Assembly (NCBI GenBank): GCA_023418705.1
Contig: JAEZYZ010000481.1
Coordinates: 1-8,741, forward strand
Direction: 5' to 3'
Source: Pseudomonadota bacterium
GTDB taxonomy: Bacteria; Myxococcota_A; Polyangia; Polyangiales; Polyangiaceae
DNA: 8,741 nt
Of the stretch, positions 1 through 6,438 are shown one piece after another. Below the pieces are notes generated by a model. The model saw only the letters and a program-made list of their open reading frames with translations. It searched no databases and was not told where the DNA came from. The translations under genes were made by a program, and so were the position numbers. How positions within the stretch are numbered: the stretch's first letter is position 1; the number at the start of each line of letters is the position of its first letter.

Positions 1-65
1 GCGCCAGCGTGAGCGCGGCGGTCCGTCGCGAGGTGTGGGCCCCGCGTCCGCGCTCGCCCGCTGCG
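1..65. other. GC-rich flank without a recognisable gene
   Basis: These bases lie downstream of the stop codon of the PEGA/TPR gene. I see no coding signal, no clear stem with a T-run, and no start codon with a ribosome binding site. The stretch is too short to say what lies beyond the window edge. Confidence 0.4.
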
Positions 66-1181
66 CTAGAAGCTAAAGCGCGCCGCCGCACCGCCGCCCT
101 TGCTCGAGACGAGCGGCGCGAGCTGGAAGGGGCGTGCCGCTCGGCGCCTCCGGGCGTGGGTCGCTGCCTTGGCCTGGTCGGGCGAGGCCGTGAGCACGAC
201 CAGCGCCGTGACGCCGAAGGTGATGGCGGCACCAAAGCCGATGTCGCTGATGAGGGCGTACCGCTCGGCGTCCTCCGCCAGCTCCTCATTCGGATGATCG
301 TCGAAGTCCGCCGTCGCGCTGAGCGCCTTCAGGCCGAAGTAGCTGCCCACCAACGCGCCCGCTCCGGTGAGGCCCAGGAGCACGTACCCGGCGGTGCGGT
401 CCGGCTCTTCGATCGCCACGGGGGCTGCGGCGGGTGGGGCTGGCGGCGGCGTGGGCGGCGCCGGCGCTGGCGGCGGCGCCGCGGGAGCGACGGGCGTGAG
501 CGCGAAGCTCTCCGCGAGCGACTGCCCGGCCACGGCCCGCACCGTGAGCTCCTCGATTCGGTAGCCGTCGGCGCTCAGCACGACACGGTGCACGCCGGGC
601 TCCAGCCGTAGCTTGATCGGCGTCGTGCCGCTGGCCGTCCCGTTCACGGTGACGGCGGCCGGTGGTGTCGTCGCGAGCTCCACCACGGCGAGCTTCGCCA
701 ACAGCTCCTTCACCCGCCGGCGCGCCGTGAGGAGCGGTTCCTCTCCGACCTTCTCCGCCTCCGGGTTCTCCAGGTACGCCTCGTAGGCCTCGAGCGCCGC
801 GACGTCGCGGTTCGAGCGATCGAGGCTCACGGCCCTCCAATATTCGGCATGCGGAGCGGGGACGAGCTCGTTGGCGCGCCGAAAGCCATCGGCAGCGGCC
901 TGGAAGTCGCCAGCTTCGAACGCCCGCGTCGCCTGGCCATAGACCCGGCGGGCTTCATCGCGCTCAGGAGCCGGCGGCGCTTCGCCGTCCTCGGGCGCCG
1001 GCGGCGGTTCGCCGTCCTCGGGAGTCGGCGTCGGGTCGGAGGGCACTTCGTCGGCCCCGTTCGCGGGCGCCACCGGCGGCGCTTGGGCCAACGCGGGTGG
1101 CCCGGCGAGCAGGCCGCCAGCGGTCAGCAGGGCAACGAGGGACGGACGCAGGGCACCAAAAGAAGTCGGTCTTGAACGCAT
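66..1181 (-). CDS. Secreted/membrane-anchored TPR and PEGA-domain protein
   Basis: A 371-residue protein of a type common in myxobacteria. Residues 1-33 look like a signal peptide: Arg-rich start, hydrophobic stretch LVALLTAGGLLAG, then an AQA-like cleavage site. An acidic Pro-rich spacer follows and contains two copies of a 9-residue repeat (PEDGEPPPA / PEDGEAPPA, residues 54-71). Residues about 76-140 read as TPR-like helices (AFEAGDFQAAADGFRRA, then AYEAYLEN). Residues about 166-228 fit a PEGA domain: VELATTPPAAVTVNG, a PGVH turn, then the GY motif in VLSADGYRIEEL. A Pro/Ala linker (231-256) leads to two hydrophobic segments (about 264-286 and 313-333), and the tail is basic. PEGA domains are thought to act in surface or envelope interactions; the specific role here is unknown. 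The ATG at 1179-1181 is preceded by GAGG. Product class is confident, function is not. Confidence 0.85.
   Translation of the reverse strand: MRSRPTSFGALRPSLVALLTAGGLLAGPPALAQAPPVAPANGADEVPSDPTPTPEDGEPPPAPEDGEAPPAPERDEARRVYGQATRAFEAGDFQAAADGFRRANELVPAPHAEYWRAVSLDRSNRDVAALEAYEAYLENPEAEKVGEEPLLTARRRVKELLAKLAVVELATTPPAAVTVNGTASGTTPIKLRLEPGVHRVVLSADGYRIEELTVRAVAGQSLAESFALTPVAPAAPPPAPAPPTPPPAPPAAAPVAIEEPDRTAGYVLLGLTGAGALVGSYFGLKALSATADFDDHPNEELAEDAERYALISDIGFGAAITFGVTALVVLTASPDQAKAATHARRRRAARPFQLAPLVSSKGGGAAARFSF
969..1022 (-). repeat. Two tandem 27-bp coding repeats
   Basis: Two adjacent 27-bp units encode PEDGEPPPA and PEDGEAPPA in the spacer between the signal peptide and the TPR region; a partial third (PERDE) follows. 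They lengthen an acidic, Pro-rich linker and could vary in copy number between strains. Confidence 0.7.
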
Positions 1182-1340
1182 GTTGCCTCGCCCCTGAGCC
1201 GCCGCAGCGGCGAGCTCCAGGACACGGCCCTCGCTTTAGGCGACACGCGAGAAGGGAGCGTGAATGTGACGTGACAAACAGGTGGCGCGGTCGGTTCCGA
1301 GCGGAGACCGCCAACCCCGGCCCCCGCGGGCCTGCAAGGT
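1182..1340 (-). promoter_or_regulatory. Intergenic leader of the PEGA/TPR gene
   Basis: This 159-bp gap separates the end of the amidoligase cassette from the PEGA/TPR gene and should hold that gene's promoter, although I cannot pick convincing -35 and -10 boxes. A stem-loop at 1196-1217 (GAGC and GCCGC on one arm, GCGGC and GCTC on the other, with small mismatches) lies just upstream of the ribosome binding site at 1185-1189. A weaker CGGTC/GACCG pair sits at 1288-1310. No terminator with a T-run follows the upstream gene. Confidence 0.35.
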
Positions 1341-2051
1341 TCAAGCGAGCGACGCGCGGCGCGCACACGCCGACAACCGCTTCAAGATCTTTGCGGCGGC
1401 CCGAGCGTCATCGAACAGCCGCTGGTTGATCTCGATCTCGACGCCCGCGTAGTGCGACGGACCAAAAACACGCCGGAGGCCGGTCGTGTGGCCATCGGCG
1501 CGGCCCAGGTATGGGTAGTTGCGGCGAACCAAGAGCCCCGGCAGCTCGTCGTGCAACAGCTCGCGAAGCCGCCGGCAATAGGCGCGCTCGAGCGGCCGGG
1601 TGGGGTCGTAGAGGAGCCCGACGTCGGCGCGCCGAACCTCTCCGCCGAGGATGGGCGTGAACGAGTGCGCGCTCAAGTGCAGCACGGGTCGGCCGGCCCC
1701 GATCGCGGCGCCGACGCTGCGCCGCACGCGCTGGCGGTAGGGGTGATAGTGCTCGCTCAGGATGCGCTCGCGCACGGCCGCCGGCAGCGGCCGCGTCAGC
1801 TCGGAGAACAGCGCGCGGTGAGCGAGCGATCGATTCAGGTCCACCAAGAGCCGCGACGTCGTGGCGATGTGCGGCACGCTGCCGAAGGCGCGACCGAGCT
1901 CGCGAGCCAGCGCCGCCGCCCCGAAGTCGAAGCCGCGGTGCGTGCCGAGCAAGGCCCGGTGTCCATCGAACCAGCTGGCGAAGCTCTTCGGGATGCGATG
2001 GCCCCCGTGCTCGCAGGTGATGATCACGCTCGGCGAGGGTCGCTTCGCCAC
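1341..2051 (-). CDS. N-formylglutamate amidohydrolase-like hydrolase
   Basis: A 236-residue protein of the N-formylglutamate amidohydrolase (FGase) family, presumed metal-dependent hydrolases acting on N-acyl glutamate or related amides. Family blocks appear in order: CEHGG (13-17), THRGFD (37-42), DLNRS (71-75), HLSAHSFTP (125-133), GRADGHTTGLR (183-193) and GVEIEINQRL (203-212). The His/Glu residues in these blocks are the likely metal and catalytic residues. I chose the GTG at 2049-2051: GGAG stands 5 nt upstream, and the start lies 2 nt after the stop of the preceding ligase gene. A longer reading from a GTG at 2088-2090 would overlap that gene by 37 nt and adds no family motif. It is the last gene of a four-gene cassette with two ligases and a C39-like peptidase. 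I infer that it trims or recycles a glutamyl-type amide made by them. True substrate unknown; histidine degradation is unlikely because no hut genes are nearby. Confidence 0.85.
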   Translation of the reverse strand: MAKRPSPSVIITCEHGGHRIPKSFASWFDGHRALLGTHRGFDFGAAALARELGRAFGSVPHIATTSRLLVDLNRSLAHRALFSELTRPLPAAVRERILSEHYHPYRQRVRRSVGAAIGAGRPVLHLSAHSFTPILGGEVRRADVGLLYDPTRPLERAYCRRLRELLHDELPGLLVRRNYPYLGRADGHTTGLRRVFGPSHYAGVEIEINQRLFDDARAAAKILKRLSACARRASLA

Positions 2052-2053
2052 GT

Positions 2054-3337
2054 TCACTCCGCCCGAAACGATCGGTCGAAGCGCAAGCACTCACAGAGCT
2101 CGCGATAGACGGCCACGATCGAGTCCTGGCCGGGCGCCGGCGGCAGCCGCGCCACGATCCGCTCGGCCAGCGTGCCCTCGGCCGCGTACACCTCGAGCGG
2201 TCCCGCCGCCTCGGACGACAAAAGGCCGCGGCGCCCGAGCTGATCGAACAAGGTGGCCCAGAGCTCGCGCGCGGTGAGCGGGTCGGGGGGATCGATGCCC
2301 AGGGCGGCCAGGTAGGCCGCGTCGTCGATCACGGCGGAGGACCCGGCCTGCGTCAACGTCCGAAAGAGGACCTTGAGCCGCTCGGTGGGAAACAAGCGCT
2401 GATCGCTGCTCGTCATCCATTGCTCCTCGGCGATGAGCCGCAAAAGCTGCACGACGGCCTCGATGATCGCGAGGTCGGCGGCCACGCACTCTTGCACGTC
2501 GAGCACGCGGATCTCGATGCTCCCCCGTGAAAACCGCGCGATCGCGCCCCGCGCGTTGACCCACTCCGGATCGAGGATCCCGTTCGGATCGAAGGGCCCG
2601 ACGTCGCGCGCGATCGGGCGCAGCACCCGCTGCTCGTATTCCTGACGGGTCGAGATGGGCTCGGGGATCAAGTGGCCCGTCACCGACGGGATGCGCTGGC
2701 AGTTGGTTCGGTAGTACTCGAGGCGGTTGTCGCAGATGCCGGTCAGGACACCCTCGACCATGGGCGAGCTGGCCGAGAGCGCGGGCAGGAGCGGCAGCAC
2801 CAGGCGAATGGCACCGTGCAGACGCGCAAACTCCTCGTCCCCGTCGAAGGGCAGATTGATGTGCACGCTTTGCAGGTTCGACCAGCCGTGGCCGCGGCAA
2901 TCGAAGATGCGATCGAACGTCGCATACACCTCGCTGTACTCGTGCGGCCAGAGCCGGGTGTCGCGCTCCGGGTTCATCAACGGGTGCATGGCGGTCGGCA
3001 TCAGCCGGGCGCCGAGCGGTTCGAGCAGCGCTTCGACCTGACGCACGCCCCGGTGGAACGCGGCGCCGAGCCCCCCAAGGTCGGCGGCCGGACCGTTGGT
3101 CTTCAGCTCGACGACGTGCAACACGAGCTCGTTCGACCAGGCCAGCTTCCCGAGCGCCACCTCCGACGGAAACGCGCCCGCCTCGGGCTCGTCGACCACG
3201 GCGTCCGGCAGCGCCGCGACGCCCTGGAGCAATCGATCGCTGATCGGCACGACGGCGAGCGACTCGCCGTCGACGATCATGTACTCGATCTCGACGCCCA
3301 CCCCCTCGAAGAGCTTCAGCGTGCGCCGCGCGGTCAC
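2054..3337 (-). CDS. GCS2-family glutamate-cysteine ligase homologue (amidoligase)
   Basis: A 427-residue carboxylate-amine ligase of the GCS2 family, which has a glutamine-synthetase-like fold and uses ATP to join the carboxylate of glutamate to an amine. Visible motifs: VGVEIEYM (13-20, metal-binding Glu), VELKTNGP (76-83), SVHINLPF (157-164), the CDNRLEYYRTNCQRIPS block (202-218), and SIEIRVLDVQEC (273-284), which resembles the active-site Glu/Arg strand. Length is typical of YbdK-like members. The start is GTG at 3335-3337, preceded by GGGAGGG at 7-nt spacing. The start codon overlaps the stop of the ATP-grasp gene in a GTGA arrangement, implying translational coupling. The next gene starts 2 nt after its stop. 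It could be a genuine gamma-glutamylcysteine synthetase, but the pairing with an RLAN ATP-grasp enzyme, C39-like peptidase and FGase points to a specialised amidoligase pathway. Substrate amine unknown. Confidence 0.85.
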   Translation of the reverse strand: MTARRTLKLFEGVGVEIEYMIVDGESLAVVPISDRLLQGVAALPDAVVDEPEAGAFPSEVALGKLAWSNELVLHVVELKTNGPAADLGGLGAAFHRGVRQVEALLEPLGARLMPTAMHPLMNPERDTRLWPHEYSEVYATFDRIFDCRGHGWSNLQSVHINLPFDGDEEFARLHGAIRLVLPLLPALSASSPMVEGVLTGICDNRLEYYRTNCQRIPSVTGHLIPEPISTRQEYEQRVLRPIARDVGPFDPNGILDPEWVNARGAIARFSRGSIEIRVLDVQECVAADLAIIEAVVQLLRLIAEEQWMTSSDQRLFPTERLKVLFRTLTQAGSSAVIDDAAYLAALGIDPPDPLTARELWATLFDQLGRRGLLSSEAAGPLEVYAAEGTLAERIVARLPPAPGQDSIVAVYRELCECLRFDRSFRAE

Positions 3338-4809
3338 GTGCTGGCCCTCCCCTGCTGCCGCGCCTCCAGCCGCTTCAGGAACACTTGCATGATGCGATCA
3401 TAGAGGGTGTCCTTCAGAACGGCGTCTTCGTAGCCCGACTCGATCGAGGGATTGTCGTTCACCTCGACCGTGTACACGCGGCGTTCGCGTTGCTTCACGT
3501 CCACGCCGTAGAGACCGTCGCCGATCAGGCCGGCGGCGCGCAAGGCGGCGCGCAGCACCGCGCTCGGGACCTCGGACAAAGGCACGGCCTCGACCTTGCC
3601 GTAGCGGCGGCCGCCGGCCGCGTCCGTCTTGATGATCTGCCAGTGCTTCTTCGCCATGAAATACTTGGCCGCCCAGAGCGGCTCGCGATCGATGATGCCG
3701 ATGCGCCAGTCGTACTCCGTCGGCAAATACTCCTGGGCGATGATGAGCTCCGACTTGGCGAGCAGCCGCTCGGCCGAGGCGTCGAGCTCCTCCGGGGTCG
3801 AGACCTTGACCACCCCCTGCGAGAAGGCGCTGTCGGGCTGCTTGAGGATCAGCGGGAACCCGAGGGTTTCGACCACAGCGGCGATGTTTTCCTTGTGCAC
3901 GACCATCGTGCTCGGGGCCGGCACCTTGTAGCGGTCGAGCAGCTCCTTCAGGTAGACCTTGTTGGTACACCGCAGGATGGAATCCGGATCGTCGATGACG
4001 ACCATCCCCTCTGCGAAGGCGCGGCGCGAGAACCGATAGGTGTGGTGGTTGACGTTCGTGGTCTCCCGGATGAACAGCGCGTCGAACTGCGCCAAGCTGG
4101 CGTACTCGTCTTTTTGAATGACATATGCGTTCATCCCGAGTTGATTGGCCGCCTTGATGAACTTGCCGATGGCCCGCTCGTCCGACGGGGCCTCGGCTTC
4201 ATTGGCGTCGAACAAGATGGCCAAGTCGTAGCGCGGCACCTTGCGCTTCGGCACGGTCCAGCGCCCGCCTTGGAAGTACTCCGTCGCCACCTCGAGCACG
4301 AAAGGACGGTGGTTCTTCGGGATGTCGTCGGCGGAGATCGGCAGCACGCTCTGCAGGTGCCAGCGCCCGCTCCGCGAACGAGTAAAGGCGGCGCGCAGCA
4401 GGGGCGCGTGGAACAGCTTGAACAGATGGGCGCTGAGCTTGTCGTAGCGGCGCGCCAGGTTTCTGCCGAAGTAGATGCTCAGCACGAAGGTCTTCGAGAC
4501 GATGGCCGCCAGGCTCTTTTGGATCAGCGCGTCGAGCTCATCGGAGCGGATCCGCACGATCTCGGACGCCTTTAGATCTTGAATCGTCCCGACGGTGGGC
4601 ACCGGCTTGTGGCCGCGCGCCGTCGCGAGCAAGGAGACGTAGTAGCCGAGCGCCTGGTAGCGGTAGGACCGGCACAGGTTGAAGACCTTGCTGCCCCGAA
4701 GCTCGCTGTACGCTGGCTGGGTGAGGTAGGACCGCGCGTCGACGACCTCGACGCCGGGGATCTGGAACGGCCAGTCCTTGGGATTATTGACGACGATGAG
4801 CGCCTTCAT
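3334..4809 (-). CDS. RimK-like ATP-grasp amidoligase with N-terminal RLAN domain
   Basis: A 491-residue protein. Residues about 1-155 match my recollection of the RLAN domain (RimK-like ATP-grasp N-terminal): KALIVVNNPKDWPF, then VDARSYLTQPAYSELRGSKV and FNLCRSYRYQALGYYVSLLA. The middle (193-280) carries a Rossmann-like preATP-grasp region. The ATP-grasp fold covers about 284-480, with the nucleotide-binding lysine region PLILKQPDSAFSQGVVKV (319-336), QEYLPTEYDWRIGIID (359-374), and the metal/phosphate site GVDVK...VEVNDNPS (435-455; Asp437, Glu449, Asn451). Such enzymes activate a carboxylate as acyl phosphate and couple it to an amine, often adding amino acids to peptides. I chose the ATG at 4807-4809 because the RLAN domain begins right there; upstream residues up to 4965 are out-of-frame peptidase sequence. 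It overlaps the peptidase gene by 26 nt and the GCS2 gene by 4 nt. Its Shine-Dalgarno is weak (GGAA about 9 nt upstream), consistent with coupled translation. Substrate unknown. Confidence 0.87.
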   Translation of the reverse strand: MKALIVVNNPKDWPFQIPGVEVVDARSYLTQPAYSELRGSKVFNLCRSYRYQALGYYVSLLATARGHKPVPTVGTIQDLKASEIVRIRSDELDALIQKSLAAIVSKTFVLSIYFGRNLARRYDKLSAHLFKLFHAPLLRAAFTRSRSGRWHLQSVLPISADDIPKNHRPFVLEVATEYFQGGRWTVPKRKVPRYDLAILFDANEAEAPSDERAIGKFIKAANQLGMNAYVIQKDEYASLAQFDALFIRETTNVNHHTYRFSRRAFAEGMVVIDDPDSILRCTNKVYLKELLDRYKVPAPSTMVVHKENIAAVVETLGFPLILKQPDSAFSQGVVKVSTPEELDASAERLLAKSELIIAQEYLPTEYDWRIGIIDREPLWAAKYFMAKKHWQIIKTDAAGGRRYGKVEAVPLSEVPSAVLRAALRAAGLIGDGLYGVDVKQRERRVYTVEVNDNPSIESGYEDAVLKDTLYDRIMQVFLKRLEARQQGRAST

Positions 4810-5527
4810 CTGCAGCTTTTCCGCGGCTCGGCTCGATGACCAGCAGGTTGGCGTCGTAGGTGATGATGCCCAGCAAGATGGAGTTGATGAGGCGATCGAT
4901 GCCGACCCAGTACTGGCGGGACTCGGGCGAAGGGTGTGGCCCCCAAGGGTCGGCCACAAGCACACAGCGCTCCGTCCGGTCGTACCCGCAGAGCACCACG
5001 AAGTGCCCCATGGGCACCCCCTTCACGTCGTCGAACTCGAGGCGCCCATCCACGGTCAGCTCGCGCTTGCTGCGGTACAAGTAGGTGGCGCTGAGTCCGG
5101 TCAGGATCGGCACGCCGCGGTTGAGGTAACGCCGGATCACCGCGGGCGTGAGATCTTCGAAGCGCAGCCGGCCACCCTGCTCCAAAAATTCGATATATGC
5201 CTCGGTGGCGGCCTGGAGCTTGGGTGCCGCCTTGACCGCGGCTTGCGCCTTGAGCTTCGCGATCAAATCGACGCCGTCGACGAACCAGGTCGGGTCGAAG
5301 ACCTGAAGGTTGTAGGTGTGGATGGAGGCACGGTAGCCCCGCGACAGGGCGTGGCACCCCAGCAAGACGGCCAGGGTCCCTCCGTCCTCCAAGCGCCTGG
5401 TCTCGGCGATCACCTGCTCCAGGCTGATCGCGTCGCCCAAGTACGCGTAGACGCCTTGCAAACAGGTCGGCCCGCAGGTGCAGTCGTCCGGCTGCGTCAG
5501 GACGTCGACTTTGAGCCGCAGCTCCAT
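4784..5527 (-). CDS. Soluble C39-like cysteine peptidase
   Basis: A 247-residue papain-fold protein of the C39-like type. The N terminus has the oxyanion Gln12 and the catalytic block DCTCGPTCLQGVYAYLG, with Cys18 as the likely nucleophile. GVPMGHFVVLCGYD supplies His175, and VADPWGP supplies Asp193, completing a Cys-His-Asp triad. No signal peptide, membrane segment or ABC domain is present, so it is not a bacteriocin-exporter peptidase; it should act in the cytoplasm. It may be a peptidase, a transpeptidase or an acyltransferase-like enzyme. It is the first gene of the amidoligase cassette and overlaps the ATP-grasp gene by 26 nt. No Shine-Dalgarno precedes the ATG at 5525-5527, but a promoter-like sequence ends about 16 nt upstream, which suggests a very short leader. 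The gene lies 110 bp behind the encapsulin gene. Family assignment is good, substrate unknown. Confidence 0.85.
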   Translation of the reverse strand: MELRLKVDVLTQPDDCTCGPTCLQGVYAYLGDAISLEQVIAETRRLEDGGTLAVLLGCHALSRGYRASIHTYNLQVFDPTWFVDGVDLIAKLKAQAAVKAAPKLQAATEAYIEFLEQGGRLRFEDLTPAVIRRYLNRGVPILTGLSATYLYRSKRELTVDGRLEFDDVKGVPMGHFVVLCGYDRTERCVLVADPWGPHPSPESRQYWVGIDRLINSILLGIITYDANLLVIEPSRGKAADEGAHRRQ

Positions 5528-5542
5528 TGTGTGAACCAGGCG

Positions 5543-5571
5543 AGCTTACTCCCGGGCTCCCGGGTTCGCAA
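5543..5571 (-). promoter_or_regulatory. Candidate promoter of the amidoligase cassette
   Basis: Read on the minus strand: TTGCGA (5571-5566), a 17-nt spacer, then TAAGCT (5548-5543). The expected transcript start near 5535 leaves a leader of about 8 nt before the ATG at 5527, which fits the absence of a ribosome binding site. The spacer carries two copies of CCCGGGAG in tandem. The boxes match the sigma-70 consensus only in part (4/6 and 3/6), so this is a plausible but unproven call. Confidence 0.4.
5549..5564 (-). repeat. Tandem 8-bp repeat in the promoter spacer
   Basis: Two directly adjacent copies of CCCGGGAG (minus strand) fill almost the whole spacer of the candidate promoter. Each copy has the palindromic core CCCGGG. 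It could be an operator for a repressor or MerR-like activator, or chance in GC-rich DNA. Confidence 0.55.
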
Positions 5572-5604
5572 ATCGACCGAGCCTTGGGCGATGGTTCGTG
5601 GGCC

Positions 5605-5623
5605 CGTCAGCGCGCCGCTGACG
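5605..5623 (-). terminator. Hairpin downstream of the encapsulin gene
   Basis: A perfect 8-bp inverted repeat CGTCAGCG / CGCTGACG with a 3-nt loop lies 15 nt past the encapsulin stop. It may end or attenuate encapsulin transcription before the cassette. There is no T-run on the minus strand, so a canonical intrinsic terminator is not shown; mRNA stabilisation or an operator are alternatives. Confidence 0.4.
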
Positions 5624-5637
5624 ACGGGGGCGCGAGC

Positions 5638-6438
5638 TCAGGTCATGACCAGCGGCACCACGGCCTCCGGCGTGAGCACACGGAAGGTGAAGCTCTCGGT
5701 CAGGTAGAGGCTCGCCTTGCGCCGATCGTGCCAGTCGTAACCGATGCTGATGTCCTGACCGACCGTGAGCTGGAAATCCCCACCGCGGACCGAGAGCAAG
5801 AAGCCGCCGTCGACGGCGGTGGTGTGCAGGATGGGCCCGTCGATCAGCCTGGCGACGCGCTGGCGCAGGGGGTAGACGGACGCGTCGCCCGACAGCAGTC
5901 GGTAGGGCCTCGGGCCCAGCACGAGCGCGTACGGGCCGTTCACCCCCTCGTCGTTCAGCATCAGCATGGCGCGGGTGATGATGTCTGGATAGCGAGCGGC
6001 GTCATCGCCGAGGGTCAGCGGCGCGTGCGCCTTCGACTCGGCGAGGCCTTTGATGTTGCCCGGCGGAAACCCCGAATAGATGGCCTGCTCTTCGAAATGC
6101 GCGAGCTTGAGCGCCGCCTGGATCAACGCCTCCACGTCCGGGTCGTCGGCGCCACGGGACAGATTGTCGAGCTCCCACACGTCGAGCTCGAACGGCACCC
6201 GCAGCTCCACGAGCGGGAGCACCGAGCGGATCCCGTAGTGAACCCCCTGTTCGGTGGTCTGGTCCGCCGGTGAGAGCCTGCCGAGATTCACGGCCGAAAC
6301 GTCGAAGCCGAGCGGTCCTTCGAGGTCGACGACGTGCCGTCCCGAGAGGTTGGCTTTCAAGACCCGCACCGCCTCCTCTTCGATCGTCTCCCAGGCTCGA
6401 TCGGTGAGCGGCGCCAAACCACGCTTCAAGAAATTCAT
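5638..6438 (-). CDS. enc: Family 1 encapsulin shell protein
   Basis: A 266-residue HK97-fold shell protein, the size of T=1 encapsulins such as that of Thermotoga maritima. The N-terminal arm (MNFLKRGLAPLTDRAWETI) is the cargo-peptide-binding helix region. Further family signatures are GRHVVDLEGPLGF (33-45), VPFELDVWELDNLSRG (81-96), NGPYALVLGPRPY (167-179), the five-fold pore loop near SGDASVYPLRQRV (183-195), and RGGDFQLTVGQDISIGY (218-234) followed by YLTESFTFRVLTPEAV. Trp88 aligns with the Trp that binds flavin in the Thermotoga shell, so this shell may be a flavoprotein. The ATG at 6436-6438 has AGGA upstream and overlaps the ferritin stop as ATGA, so cargo and shell are translationally coupled. 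The reading frame is open further upstream to 6948, but that sequence is antisense-free shadow of the ferritin gene. Expected role: cytoplasmic compartment that receives iron through pores and encloses EncFtn. Confidence 0.95.
   Translation of the reverse strand: MNFLKRGLAPLTDRAWETIEEEAVRVLKANLSGRHVVDLEGPLGFDVSAVNLGRLSPADQTTEQGVHYGIRSVLPLVELRVPFELDVWELDNLSRGADDPDVEALIQAALKLAHFEEQAIYSGFPPGNIKGLAESKAHAPLTLGDDAARYPDIITRAMLMLNDEGVNGPYALVLGPRPYRLLSGDASVYPLRQRVARLIDGPILHTTAVDGGFLLSVRGGDFQLTVGQDISIGYDWHDRRKASLYLTESFTFRVLTPEAVVPLVMT

Noticed and set aside
420..455. G-rich tract that might form a G-quadruplex
   Set aside because: It lies opposite the Pro/Ala linker codons of the PEGA/TPR gene; codon composition explains it and the loops are long (7, 1 and 13 nt).
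2052..2090. Upstream GTG start (2088-2090) for the FGase gene
   Set aside because: It adds 13 residues lacking family similarity and overlaps the GCS2 gene by 37 nt, while the GTG at 2051 has a well-placed GGAG.
3385..4575. Plus-strand 396-codon open frame opposite the ATP-grasp gene
   Set aside because: No ribosome binding site or protein motif is seen, and it is opposite a confidently assigned enzyme; typical antisense shadow.
4810..4965. N-terminal extension of the ATP-grasp enzyme by 52 residues
   Set aside because: The extra residues are low-complexity Ser/Pro shadow of the peptidase gene in another frame; the RLAN domain begins exactly at the ATG at 4809.
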